Source of the DNA: Chitinophaga pinensis
GTDB lineage: Bacteria; Bacteroidota; Bacteroidia; SXHM01
Length of the DNA stretch: 16,308 nt
Assembly (NCBI GenBank): GCA_945889235.1
Contig: CAMDBK010000033.1
Location: 1-16,308, forward strand
Reading direction: 5' to 3'
Shown here: positions 1 through 6,782 of the stretch, piece after piece
How positions within the stretch are numbered: the first letter of the stretch is position 1
Layout of the letters: each line of letters opens with the position of its first letter
Made by a program: the position numbers and the translations under genes
Notes under the pieces: generated by a model
Told to the model about the DNA's origin: nothing
Database searches by the model: none
The model's input: the letters and a program-made list of their open reading frames with translations, nothing else

Positions 1-848
1 AGGTTAAGTTCCGGGATTTTTGCATTGCCGATGTCTTTCAATCTACCAGTTTCCAGTGTTTCGATTCTGAAAATATTTTTCTTCATCAAAGCAACAAAAG
101 CTGCATTAGAAGCAGGAACCGCTTTCATCAGAACAGATTTTTTTACAGGAATTTCCTCACCCTGATAACGTCCTGAGAGATTAAGTAAGGCAACAAGAAG
201 TTCAGCTTGTTTCTGTGCACGTTTCAGCGAATCGAAAATCTGTTCTAATTTTTCTTCGTTAAATTTTTCTGCCAGAAAAACAAAGTCTTCCAGTTTGGGT
301 TTGAATTTTTCTTTCAGTTCTTCTTCGCGTACCAGCACTTTTTTCTTCACCAGGTCACCAATGATTTTATCAATTGTTTTGCGCTCGGTTACTACCATAA
401 TGTCGCTCAGCTTCATCGTGGTGTTATTTTCCAGCGCCTCAACAATCTTTACTTCAATGTCGGTAAGGTTTGAAATGTCGCCATCAAAATCAGGATGCAG
501 TGCAATCACGGTTTCACTGGAAAGTTTTAGTCCTGATGGCAGAGCCGCATTCATTACCTCGCCTTCGCTGCACATATAATATTCGCTCATCCATTTCCAC
601 AGTTCCAGTTGTTTTTCGTTCACACAAATGTGTGTATCCGGTAATTCCAGAATGTATTTTGCTTCGTAGTTCTGCGGAGGTTTTTCGTGAACAGCGCCAA
701 CAATTCCGGTGTAAAGCCTGCTGGCTGCAAACTGAACAATCACACGATGGCCAACCCGAATCATATCGTTCATTTCCTGCGGAACACGGTAGGTGTAGCG
801 TTTTGGAATGGCTAGCGGAAGAATGATGTCGGCAAAAAAGGTTTGCAT
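1..848 (-). CDS. priA: Primosomal protein N' (replication restart helicase PriA), N-terminal part
   Basis: PriA recognises stalled forks and D-loops, unwinds the lagging arm and starts reassembly of the primosome. About 282 codons read without a stop from the ATG at 846-848 to the left edge, so the C-terminal part lies outside. The start MQTFFADIILPLAIPKRYTY followed by V-P-Q-E-M and G-H-R-V-I-V-Q-F is the PriA 3'-DNA-end-binding domain (about residues 1-105). The region after about residue 130 (LTDIEVKIVEALE, then alternating helices) fits the winged-helix domain that precedes the helicase. The Walker A, DEAH and zinc-binding cysteine motifs would be beyond the edge, so they cannot be checked. 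The gene is divergent from the septum-protein gene at 957. Family recognition is from the conserved N-terminus and is firm; the gene is only partly visible. Confidence 0.9.
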   Translation of the reverse strand, partial: MQTFFADIILPLAIPKRYTYRVPQEMNDMIRVGHRVIVQFAASRLYTGIVGAVHEKPPQNYEAKYILELPDTHICVNEKQLELWKWMSEYYMCSEGEVMNAALPSGLKLSSETVIALHPDFDGDISNLTDIEVKIVEALENNTTMKLSDIMVVTERKTIDKIIGDLVKKKVLVREEELKEKFKPKLEDFVFLAEKFNEEKLEQIFDSLKRAQKQAELLVALLNLSGRYQGEEIPVKKSVLMKAVPASNAAFVALMKKNIFRIETLETGRLKDIGNAKIPELN

Positions 849-863
849 TGAGTTGGCGAAGAT

Positions 864-892
864 AAAATCTATTTAACCACAGTTTTGAACAA
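864..892 (-). promoter_or_regulatory. Candidate promoter of priA
   Basis: On the minus strand a TAGATTTT (864-871, one mismatch to the Bacteroidota -7 element TAnnTTTG) lies 18 bases downstream of a TTG (890-892). It sits just before the priA ATG at 848, implying a very short leader. The -7 match is imperfect, so this is tentative. Confidence 0.3.
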
Positions 893-956
893 ATTGTAGT
901 GAATGAATTTTTACTGCAATAATAGTGTCCACACAAAAAATGAATAATTTTACATC

Positions 957-1274
957 ATGAAAAATCCATCTGTTTTCACGACAAAAATTCTTCCTGTTAT
1001 CAAGAACAGATATGTTATTACATTTCTTGCCTTTATGCTGTGGATGGCCATCTTTGACGAAAATAATATTGTCGCACTATATAAAACCAGGCAAAAATTA
1101 AATGAGCTTGAAAAGGATAAAAAATATTACACAACTGAAATAGCAAACAACAAAGAAAACCTGAATGAACTGATGAGCAGCATGGATAACCTTGAGAAAT
1201 TTGCGCGAGAAAAATACCTTATGAAACGTGACAACGAAGATATTTTTGTGTTTGTTGAAGAGGTGAAAAAATGA
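957..1274 (+). CDS. FtsB/DivIC-family septum formation protein
   Basis: A 105-residue bitopic inner-membrane protein of the DivIC/FtsB family (septum formation initiator), a small divisome component that in other bacteria pairs with FtsL through coiled coils and links FtsQ/DivIB to the septal peptidoglycan synthase. The sequence shows a basic N-terminus (about 1-18), one transmembrane helix (about 19-34, VITFLAFMLWMAIFD), a charged coiled coil (about 40-85, rich in E, K, L and N), and a C-terminal block with FAREKYLMKRDNEDIFVFVE. That block is the family's most conserved part (usually AREK.g..kpgE.i..). Length is normal for the family. No Shine-Dalgarno sequence precedes the ATG at 957. The stop overlaps the start of the next gene by 4 bases, so the two are probably translationally coupled. 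Whether it behaves as FtsB or DivIC is not decidable here. Confidence 0.87.
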   Translation: MKNPSVFTTKILPVIKNRYVITFLAFMLWMAIFDENNIVALYKTRQKLNELEKDKKYYTTEIANNKENLNELMSSMDNLEKFAREKYLMKRDNEDIFVFVEEVKK

Positions 1275-2182
1275 AATTACTCCGCGAACTTTGCACTGTT
1301 CATGCGTCTTCGGGAAGCGAAAAACCGATGACTGATTTCGTGCTCGGGTATATAAAAAAGCAACAGAAAAACTGGAAAGTAAAACCCAAAATCCACAGCG
1401 GTGGCGACCTGCAGGATTGCATAGTGTTGGTTTTCGGAAAGCCGCGCACTGCTATTTTTGCTCACATGGATTCAATTGGTTTTACTACACGCTATGAAAA
1501 TGAATTGGTAAAAATTGGCGGACCTGTTGTAAAAGATGGTTGGAAGTTAGTGGGTAAAGACAGCAAAGGAGAAATAGAATGCACGCTTTACGCTGATAAA
1601 AACAACAATCCTTTTTACGATTACAAAAGAAAAATAGAACGCGCAACATCACTCACCTTCAAACCCGATTTTCGTGAGACAAAAAATTTTGTACAGTGCT
1701 GTTACATGGATAATCGTCTTGGTGTTTGGAATGCGCTGAAAGTGGCTGAAACACTGGAGAACGGTATCATTGTTTTTTCAACCTATGAAGAACATGGCGG
1801 TGGAAGTGTTGGTTTTCTTGGCAGATTTATTTACGAAAAATATAAAGTAAAACAAGCATTGATTTCAGATATTACCTGGGTTACAAATGGAGTAAAAGCC
1901 GGAGAAGGTGTTGCAGTTTCCATGCGCGATTCTGGAATTCCGCGCAGAACATATTTGGATAAAGTTGTTGCCATTGCAAAAAAATCTAAAGTGCCTTATC
2001 AGATTGAAGTAGAATTCAGCGGAGGCAGTGATGGTAATCAACTACAGAAAGCGCCTTATCCGTTTGACTGGTGTTTTGTTGGAGCGCCCGAAAGCAATGT
2101 TCATACACCCGATGAAAAGGTGCATAAAAAAGACATCGCGGCCATGACCGCGATGTATGTTGCATTGATGAAATCACTGTAA
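1271..2182 (+). CDS. M42/M20-like zinc metallo-aminopeptidase
   Basis: A 303-residue cytosolic (no signal peptide) co-catalytic metallopeptidase of the MH clan, most like the M42 glutamyl-aminopeptidase/PepA group. Visible metal and catalytic motifs in order: AHMDSIGF (H65, D67), CYMDNRLGVWN (bridging D147), YEEHGGGSVGF (general base E173, ligand E174), SDITW (D200) and NVHTPDEKV (H278). The early block SSGSEKPMTDFV matches the M42 start (sG.E..v...i). It is slightly shorter than typical M42 enzymes (about 340-360), perhaps with a reduced dimerisation/PDZ-like insert between H65 and D147. The ATGA overlap with the septum gene indicates an operon. Its stop is 3 bases from the stop of the convergent lipoprotein gene, so no terminator fits between them. 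Likely role is peptide turnover; the substrate is not predictable. Confidence 0.85.
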   Translation: MKLLRELCTVHASSGSEKPMTDFVLGYIKKQQKNWKVKPKIHSGGDLQDCIVLVFGKPRTAIFAHMDSIGFTTRYENELVKIGGPVVKDGWKLVGKDSKGEIECTLYADKNNNPFYDYKRKIERATSLTFKPDFRETKNFVQCCYMDNRLGVWNALKVAETLENGIIVFSTYEEHGGGSVGFLGRFIYEKYKVKQALISDITWVTNGVKAGEGVAVSMRDSGIPRRTYLDKVVAIAKKSKVPYQIEVEFSGGSDGNQLQKAPYPFDWCFVGAPESNVHTPDEKVHKKDIAAMTAMYVALMKSL

Positions 2183-2185
2183 TTT

Positions 2186-2902
2186 TCAGAACAGTATTTT
2201 CAGCAATTCTTCTTTTGATACTAAAGTATTTATTCGCGTTTGCAGTTTATTTTTCTGGTAAATCATAATCACAGGAAGTTCCGAAACATTCATCTTCTGT
2301 GCCAGTTCAACATTTTCTTCAATGTTTATTCTCACCACTTTTACTTTGCCTGAATATTCTTTCTGAATTTCTTCAAGAATAGGTTTCAGCTTACGGCACG
2401 GACCGCACCACGGAGCATAAAAATCAACCAATACAGGAATACTGTCATTTATCATTGCGTTGTAGTGTTCCAGAGAAATTAAATTTTTAGGTGCGGTTGT
2501 TCCTGGCGTAACTTCAAGTGAGGCACTTTTCCATTTTAAAATCCCGCCCTTCAGTTCCACTACATTTTTAAAACCGGATTCGCGCATTTCTTTTGCAGCA
2601 TCTGCACTTCTTGAGCCTGCAAGGCAATACACATAAACTGTTTCATCTTTATCAAGTTTATTAACTTTTTGCTTGAATTCTTCAGAATTGTAATTGATGT
2701 TAATAGCTTGTGAAATATAGCCGGTAGAAAATTCTTCTGGTGTTCTAACGTCAAGAATTACAGGATTATTTTCTTCATGAATTTTTTCACTGAAAGATTT
2801 TGCATCTAACTGTTGTCCTGAGCCGCTGTTGTTGCAGGCAGCTACAAAAAATGCAAGAACAGCAAAAAATAAATAATTGATTTTCTTTTTCATATTACGC
2901 AT
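2186..2902 (-). CDS. Rhodanese-thioredoxin fusion lipoprotein
   Basis: A 238-residue exported lipoprotein with two fused domains. Residues 1-23 form a type II signal peptide ending in the lipobox V-A-A-C23. Residues about 32-128 are a rhodanese domain with the active-site loop C93-L-A-G-S-R98 (C-x-x-G-x-R) and the usual D-V-R-T-P-E-E-F. Residues about 140-238 are a thioredoxin with WCGPC (C166, C169) and the cis-proline P210 (S-E-L-P-V). Rhodanese domains pass sulfane sulfur through a Cys persulfide; the thioredoxin would reduce that persulfide or protein disulfides in the periplasm. The annotated ATG at 2902 overlaps the upstream thioredoxin stop (2895-2897); an ATG at 2893, one base past that stop, gives MKKKINYL and is equally likely. 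It is the last gene of the rhodanese-thioredoxin operon. Domain assignments are firm; the physiological substrate is inference. Confidence 0.9.
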   Translation of the reverse strand: MRNMKKKINYLFFAVLAFFVAACNNSGSGQQLDAKSFSEKIHEENNPVILDVRTPEEFSTGYISQAININYNSEEFKQKVNKLDKDETVYVYCLAGSRSADAAKEMRESGFKNVVELKGGILKWKSASLEVTPGTTAPKNLISLEHYNAMINDSIPVLVDFYAPWCGPCRKLKPILEEIQKEYSGKVKVVRINIEENVELAQKMNVSELPVIMIYQKNKLQTRINTLVSKEELLKILF

Positions 2903-3194
2903 GTTGATTAATGATTTGTTCTAATTGATTCGCCTGAACTACTCCCGATTGCCTCCATTTTATTTCTCCTTTCTTAAACAGTATAAGTGTTGGTACACCC
3001 TGTATATTATAAGCATTTGCAGCGTCTGGATTGCGGTCAACATCAATTTTTATGATACGTGCTTTTTCACCAATCTTCTTTTTCAGTTCGTCAAGAATTG
3101 GTTTCATCATTTTGCAGGGACCACACCATTCGGCTGAAAAATCAACCAATACAAGGGTTTCACCGCGTGTGAGTTGCTGGAATGTTTCGTTCAT
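2895..3194 (-). CDS. Thioredoxin
   Basis: A compact 99-residue cytosolic thioredoxin without signal peptide. It has the canonical active site F-S-A-E-W-C24-G-P-C27, the buried Asp D18 (L-V-D-F) and the cis-proline P68 (G-V-P-T-L). A single thioredoxin fold fills the whole length. Its start overlaps the rhodanese stop by 4 bases (ATGA, 3191-3194) and its stop overlaps or touches the start of the lipoprotein gene, so the three are co-translated. Such operon-borne thioredoxins commonly act as the partner of the neighbouring redox enzyme. Here that suggests reduction of the rhodanese persulfide, releasing sulfide. Whether it is also the main cellular thioredoxin cannot be told. Confidence 0.92.
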   Translation of the reverse strand: MNETFQQLTRGETLVLVDFSAEWCGPCKMMKPILDELKKKIGEKARIIKIDVDRNPDAANAYNIQGVPTLILFKKGEIKWRQSGVVQANQLEQIINQHA

Positions 3195-3505
3195 AAAGTT
3201 ATTTTGTTATTAAGATTTTGCCATCCCCCACCATTGTAAACTTCTTTAAACCCGTTTTTCTGCAATATGGTTTTAGCAACACCGCTGCGCATTCCTGAAG
3301 CACAGCAGGTAATAATAGCCTTGTCTTTATTTAATTTACTGAAATGATTTTCCAGTGTGTCAACCGGAATATTTTTTGACCCTTTGATATGTCCGCCCGC
3401 ATATTCGCTTTTACTGCGCACATCAATAATCTCAGCACCTGATTTTAGAAGTTGTGCATAATCCGGTGTTGTGATTCCGAACATTTTTTTTATTTTTTCA
3501 ATCAT
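3191..3505 (-). CDS. Single-domain rhodanese (sulfurtransferase)
   Basis: A 104-residue single-domain rhodanese, first gene of the operon. It shows the rhodanese signatures I-I-D-V-R-S-K-S-E-Y (27-36), G-H-I-K-G-S-K-N-I-P (38-47) and the catalytic loop C68-A-S-G-M-R73 fitting C-x-x-G-x-R. A second cysteine, C67, lies directly before the catalytic one, which is less usual. No signal peptide, so it is cytosolic. GlpE/PspE-like proteins of this size transfer sulfane sulfur from thiosulfate or persulfides to thiols. The downstream thioredoxin and rhodanese-thioredoxin lipoprotein, in overlapping frames, support a joint role. A consensus -7 box lies 21 bases upstream of the ATG (3503-3505). Confidence 0.9.
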   Translation of the reverse strand: MIEKIKKMFGITTPDYAQLLKSGAEIIDVRSKSEYAGGHIKGSKNIPVDTLENHFSKLNKDKAIITCCASGMRSGVAKTILQKNGFKEVYNGGGWQNLNNKITL

Positions 3506-3525
3506 GAGTATTTGTTTTTCGGATA

Positions 3526-3533
3526 CAAAAGTA
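3526..3533 (-). promoter_or_regulatory. -7 element of the rhodanese-thioredoxin operon promoter
   Basis: The minus strand reads TACTTTTG, a perfect match to the Bacteroidota TAnnTTTG element. It lies 20 bases upstream of the rhodanese ATG; transcription would start near 3519. The nearest well-placed TTG lies 23 bases upstream of the box, slightly long for the -33 element. A weak upstream element would suit activator dependence. Confidence 0.55.
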
Positions 3534-3555
3534 TTTCAACAACAGAAGAACCTCA

Positions 3556-3569
3556 GCAACTAATGTTAC
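3556..3569. promoter_or_regulatory. Candidate Crp/Fnr operator upstream of the rhodanese operon
   Basis: GCAAC-TAAT-GTTAC is a 5-4-5 inverted repeat with one mismatch, the same geometry as the FNR box. Its centre lies about 43 bases upstream of the predicted transcription start near 3519, close to the -41.5 position of class II Crp/Fnr activators. A related 14-mer (11 of 14 positions the same) precedes the Crp/Fnr gene at 4205-4218. It overlaps the stop codon of the regulator gene. Short imperfect repeats arise by chance in AT-rich DNA, so confidence is low. Confidence 0.3.
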
Positions 3570-4204
3570 ATATCACTCAGTAGTTTGATTTGATTGCGGT
3601 ATAAAAGCAATTTTTTTCGGTTCTCTAATTGTTTTAAAAGTCGCGATATAACTACACGGGAGGTAGCAAGCTCATCAGCAATTTGCTGGTGTGTTAAATT
3701 AATAAGTGCCGAACCTGACGCTTTTGATTTTTCTTTTAAATAGGTTACAAGACGTTCATCTAATTTGTGAAATGCAATGCCATCAATGGTTTTAAGTAGT
3801 TCATTAAACCGCATTCTGATGGTGCGCATCACAAAACTTTTCCAGGTTGAGTAGTTTCGCATCCAGTCATCCATCAATTCAATTGGAATGAGGATAATTT
3901 CAGAATCTTCTTCTGCGATTATACTAACTTCGCTTGCGTGGCGCATCATACAGCAGGTAAAAGTCATTGGACATGATTCGCTGATGCCAACGTAATAGAG
4001 TAAAAGTTCATTCCCGTTTTCGTTGTTGCGCGTAACTTTCAGTGAGCCTTTAATAACAATAGGAACATACAATACCGGCTGACCGATGTCAAGCAAAACA
4101 TTACATTCTTTCAGTTTCAGATATTTTGCTTTTTCCCTGATTTCATCAAGCAGTTTGGTTTCAAAAACGTCTTTAAGAATAGTTAATTGTTCGTTCATAT
4201 TCAT
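3566..4204 (-). CDS. Crp/Fnr-family transcriptional regulator with cysteine cluster
   Basis: A 212-residue regulator. Residues about 10-115 form the cyclic-nucleotide-binding-type beta barrel (V-I-K-G-S-L-K-V-T-R-N and G-N-E-L-L-L-Y-Y), joined by a long helix (about 117-140) to a winged helix. The recognition motif is L-T-H-Q-Q-I-A-D-E-L-A-T-S-R-V-V-I-S-R-L-L (170-190). It carries C34 and a cluster C78-P-x4-T-C84-C85 at the barrel position where Crp holds its nucleotide. The cAMP-contacting Arg-Ser pair of Crp is not apparent, so cAMP is unlikely to be the ligand. It lies immediately upstream of, and codirectional with, the rhodanese-thioredoxin operon, which suggests it is a thiol, sulfane-sulfur or metal sensor controlling that operon. 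This is inference. The ATG at 4204 and the in-frame ATG at 4198 are both possible starts. Confidence 0.88.
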   Translation of the reverse strand: MNMNEQLTILKDVFETKLLDEIREKAKYLKLKECNVLLDIGQPVLYVPIVIKGSLKVTRNNENGNELLLYYVGISESCPMTFTCCMMRHASEVSIIAEEDSEIILIPIELMDDWMRNYSTWKSFVMRTIRMRFNELLKTIDGIAFHKLDERLVTYLKEKSKASGSALINLTHQQIADELATSRVVISRLLKQLENRKKLLLYRNQIKLLSDM

Positions 4205-4229
4205 GCAATATTAGTTGAATACAAAGGAA
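4205..4229 (-). promoter_or_regulatory. Candidate promoter and autoregulatory site of the Crp/Fnr gene
   Basis: On the minus strand TTCCTTTG (4222-4229) is one mismatch from the TAnnTTTG -7 element. It is followed directly by the 14-mer at 4205-4218, which matches the motif upstream of the rhodanese operon at 11 of 14 bases. A site over the transcription start would fit autorepression. Weak evidence, and the implied leader is only about 10 bases. Confidence 0.25.
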
Positions 4230-4255
4230 CGCAATATGATGGATGTCAGGAAAAT

Positions 4256-5362
4256 TTATTCAACCCAGTCGGCAACAAATGTATTGGTATTGTGTGTGCC
4301 GCCATTGTTGCGGTTGGAAGAAAACACCAGCTGTTTTCCATTGTTTGAAAAAACAGGAAATGCATCAAACACGCCATCGTAAGTGATTTGTTCAAGACCG
4401 CTGCCATCAAGGTTAATCATAAATAAATTGAAGTGATAACCTTTCTCGGAATGATGATTGGATGAGAAAATAATTTTATTTCCTGAAGGATGAAAGAAGG
4501 GTGCCCAGTTGGCTTTTCCAAGATTGGTAAGCTGTTTTAAATCGCTGCCATCAGCATTGCAAATGAATAATTCCATTTTAGTTGGCATTACCAAACCTTC
4601 TTTCAGCAGGTCTTTGTATTCTTTTATTTCTTCTTTGCTTGTGGGGCGTGATGCGCGGAAAATCAGTTTAGTTCCGTCAGGCGAAAAGAAAGCACCACCG
4701 TCATAACCTAATCCGTTGGTAATTTGTTTTACTTCCGAACCATCAGTGTTCATGGTGTAAAGCTCAGGGTCGCCCGAGCGCATAGAAGTGAAAACAATCT
4801 TATCACCCTTGCGTGAAAGCGTTGCTTCTGCATCATAACCGGGAGAGTTTGTCAGTTGTTTTTTGATGTTGCCTTTCAGGTCTGCAACAAAAATATCGAA
4901 ACTGTCATAGATAGGCCACACGTATTTGTGGTCGGCACGCTGTGCAGGTTTTGGTGGACAAGCATCACCGGCAAGATGTGTTGAAGCATAGAGAAAAGTT
5001 GTGTCACCCGGAAGAAAATAAGAGCAGGTTGTTCTGCCTTTTCCGGTGCTTACCATCTTGGGTTTATAGCACCAGTCAGCTTTTCCTACCTCAAAAATAA
5101 ATATCTGGTCACATTCAGTACCTAATTTTTCATTGGTGATTTGCATAACCAACATGCTGTCGTTAAAACTCCAGTAGGCTTCGGCATTATCGCCACCAAA
5201 AGTAAGTTGGCGCATATTAGCTAAATGTTTTTCCTGTGGGTAATGGATGGCGCTGTCAGAGGATGTAGTATTTTGTTGTTGTAACTTACTTTGATCTTGT
5301 TTAGAAGCGCAAGAACAAAATAATATGCAAAGTGTTGCAATATTAAAAAGTTGTTTAATCAT
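4256..5362 (-). CDS. TolB-like beta-propeller (PD40/WD40-like) lipoprotein
   Basis: A 368-residue exported protein. Residues 1-18 look like a lipoprotein signal peptide ending in F-C-S-C18 (a second Cys, C16, makes the exact anchor uncertain), followed by a polar Q/S/N-rich linker to about 50. The rest consists of TolB-type propeller blades of the form QLT...D..A..SP.G.kI.F.S.R.G..eLy.mn.DG. Clear blades start near R51-Q-L-T-F-G-G, Q-L-T-N-S-P-G-Y (about 167), Q-I-T-N-G-L-G-Y (about 212), Q-L-T-N-L-G-K-A-N-W (about 275) and Q-I-T-Y-D-G-V-F (about 325). Bacteroidota have many such surface or periplasmic propellers; they probably bind proteins or glycans and usually lack enzymatic residues. The gene starts 22 bases after the upstream gene's stop and ends 51 bases before the Crp/Fnr gene, all on one strand. 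Confidence 0.83.
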   Translation of the reverse strand: MIKQLFNIATLCILFCSCASKQDQSKLQQQNTTSSDSAIHYPQEKHLANMRQLTFGGDNAEAYWSFNDSMLVMQITNEKLGTECDQIFIFEVGKADWCYKPKMVSTGKGRTTCSYFLPGDTTFLYASTHLAGDACPPKPAQRADHKYVWPIYDSFDIFVADLKGNIKKQLTNSPGYDAEATLSRKGDKIVFTSMRSGDPELYTMNTDGSEVKQITNGLGYDGGAFFSPDGTKLIFRASRPTSKEEIKEYKDLLKEGLVMPTKMELFICNADGSDLKQLTNLGKANWAPFFHPSGNKIIFSSNHHSEKGYHFNLFMINLDGSGLEQITYDGVFDAFPVFSNNGKQLVFSSNRNNGGTHNTNTFVADWVE

Positions 5363-5384
5363 TATGATTTTATATAAGGTAGAA

Positions 5385-6746
5385 TTATTTTACTTGTTTC
5401 ATAAACTCAATTTTATTCAGATAGTCGCTTTTCATGTAATCATACAATTCATCAATTTTAATTGTACCCCGTTTATTCTGGTCAATGAGATAAACCTGTT
5501 TTTCCATTTTATTTATATCAATTTCTACATTAGTATTTTCACCATCTGCTGAAGATATTTCAATTTTATAAGGCTCTCTGGTTGGAGTTTTCTTTAAAAT
5601 ATAATACGAGTTGGCTGGAATAGTAATAGACTTCTTATTATCAAATTGCAATTTTACTCCATTAGTAGAATTTGAATTTTTTGAATGGCAAAAAATGATG
5701 GAGTTTTGGAGTAATGATTTTTCATCAAACTCTTCAGACTTAAGTTTACCTGTTGAAAGATCTAATGTTAATTCAAGTTCTTTATCAGGTTGTGCACTAA
5801 CTATAGCAGTATAAATTAAACTACCTATAGCTCCAATAATAGCACCTCCAGCAGTGGCTCCAATAATGTATCCTCCCGAGTAATCTTTTGGTATGATGTA
5901 ATAAGTAAAAAATTCATTGCTGTTATTATATTGTTGTAGTGGTATATAATATCTGTCCTGACTGTTTACATTTATATAATGGCTTGTTCCATCGGTAAAG
6001 CCCCACGGGTCATAAGATGGTTCATTTGTAATAAATTTCATTTTTGCTGCTCTTCCTGCTGATGAATAATCTTTTTCAACAATTTTAAAACTGTAGGAAG
6101 TGTCTGTTGTATTATTTCTAAAATCATTGAAAGATGTATAAATTCCTTTTTTAGAAAGCCGTTTCGAGAATGTATTTGTAAACGAAGTAGAAAACAGGCT
6201 ATTTGTTTGTGCAGAGTCTTTTTGTATTCTTGATACTATCAAAGTGTTATTTTGTTTTCTGTTATTATATTCATTGAAACTTTTTTCAAATGCATTCAGA
6301 ATATTGGAGAATATTTTTTTCTCTCCAATTCCTTGTCTTCTTTCAATAGTTCCTGAAGAAAATTCTATACTACATATGGAATCTTGGAAAGTGAGAATAT
6401 CAAAATTTAATTCAAAAGATGACATACCATTTAATTCATAGATGAAGAAATTATTTATTCGTAGTGTAACACTGGATGAGTTTTCTTTTTTTATGAATGT
6501 TTTACCAAAAAACAATATTAGTTCTTCAGAAATGTTGTGTTTGAAATAGGCTGCTTTTGTATGATTTACAGCTTCCTGGACAAATCCAATACAATCTTTT
6601 TCATCCTGAGTTACTATTACTTTTTCGATGTAGAAGTTTGTCTCTCCAAGCAATTTGATTTTTTTATCTTTTAGGTCAATAATGTATGGTTCAGCAAATG
6701 CCCCTGAAACAAGAAAGAGAAGAAAAAAAGAATAGAATAAACGCAC
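5385..6746 (-). CDS. Uncharacterised exported protein with glycine-zipper segment
   Basis: A 453-residue protein I do not recognise by function. The start is GTG (6744-6746): no ATG lies between it and the upstream in-frame TAA, and the GTG gives a good signal peptide, MRLFYSFFLLFLVSGAFA. The central part has W-G-F-T-D-G-T-S-H-Y-I-N (about 245-257) and R-Y-Y-I-P, a pattern I associate with uncharacterised exported Bacteroidota proteins. At about 289-316 there is a hydrophobic glycine-zipper stretch (GGYIIGATAGGAIIGAIGS), probably membrane-inserted. Near the C-terminus, D422-Q-N-K-R-G-T-I-K-I-D-E433 resembles an EF-hand loop, but with Arg at position 5. It is more AT-rich than its neighbours and rich in Asn, Ser, Phe and Lys. 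The 22-base gap to the propeller lipoprotein suggests cotranscription. Confidence 0.72.
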   Translation of the reverse strand: MRLFYSFFLLFLVSGAFAEPYIIDLKDKKIKLLGETNFYIEKVIVTQDEKDCIGFVQEAVNHTKAAYFKHNISEELILFFGKTFIKKENSSSVTLRINNFFIYELNGMSSFELNFDILTFQDSICSIEFSSGTIERRQGIGEKKIFSNILNAFEKSFNEYNNRKQNNTLIVSRIQKDSAQTNSLFSTSFTNTFSKRLSKKGIYTSFNDFRNNTTDTSYSFKIVEKDYSSAGRAAKMKFITNEPSYDPWGFTDGTSHYINVNSQDRYYIPLQQYNNSNEFFTYYIIPKDYSGGYIIGATAGGAIIGAIGSLIYTAIVSAQPDKELELTLDLSTGKLKSEEFDEKSLLQNSIIFCHSKNSNSTNGVKLQFDNKKSITIPANSYYILKKTPTREPYKIEISSADGENTNVEIDINKMEKQVYLIDQNKRGTIKIDELYDYMKSDYLNKIEFMKQVK

Positions 6747-6779
6747 TTGTTCTGAATTGTTACCTAAACCTTAGATTTG
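6747..6779 (+). promoter_or_regulatory. Promoter of the M28 peptidase gene
   Basis: TAGATTTG (6772-6779) matches the TAnnTTTG -7 element exactly; a TTG at 6747-6749 lies 22 bases upstream. The box ends 17 bases before the ATG at 6797. This supports starting the peptidase at 6797 and not at the earlier in-frame ATG at 6686, which would lie upstream of the promoter. Confidence 0.55.
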
Positions 6780-6782
6780 CGG

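Noticed and set aside
295..936. Open frames on both strands inside the priA region
   Set aside because: They are other-frame shadows: the minus frame from the ATG at 848 reads continuously with PriA N-terminal sequence and explains the region.
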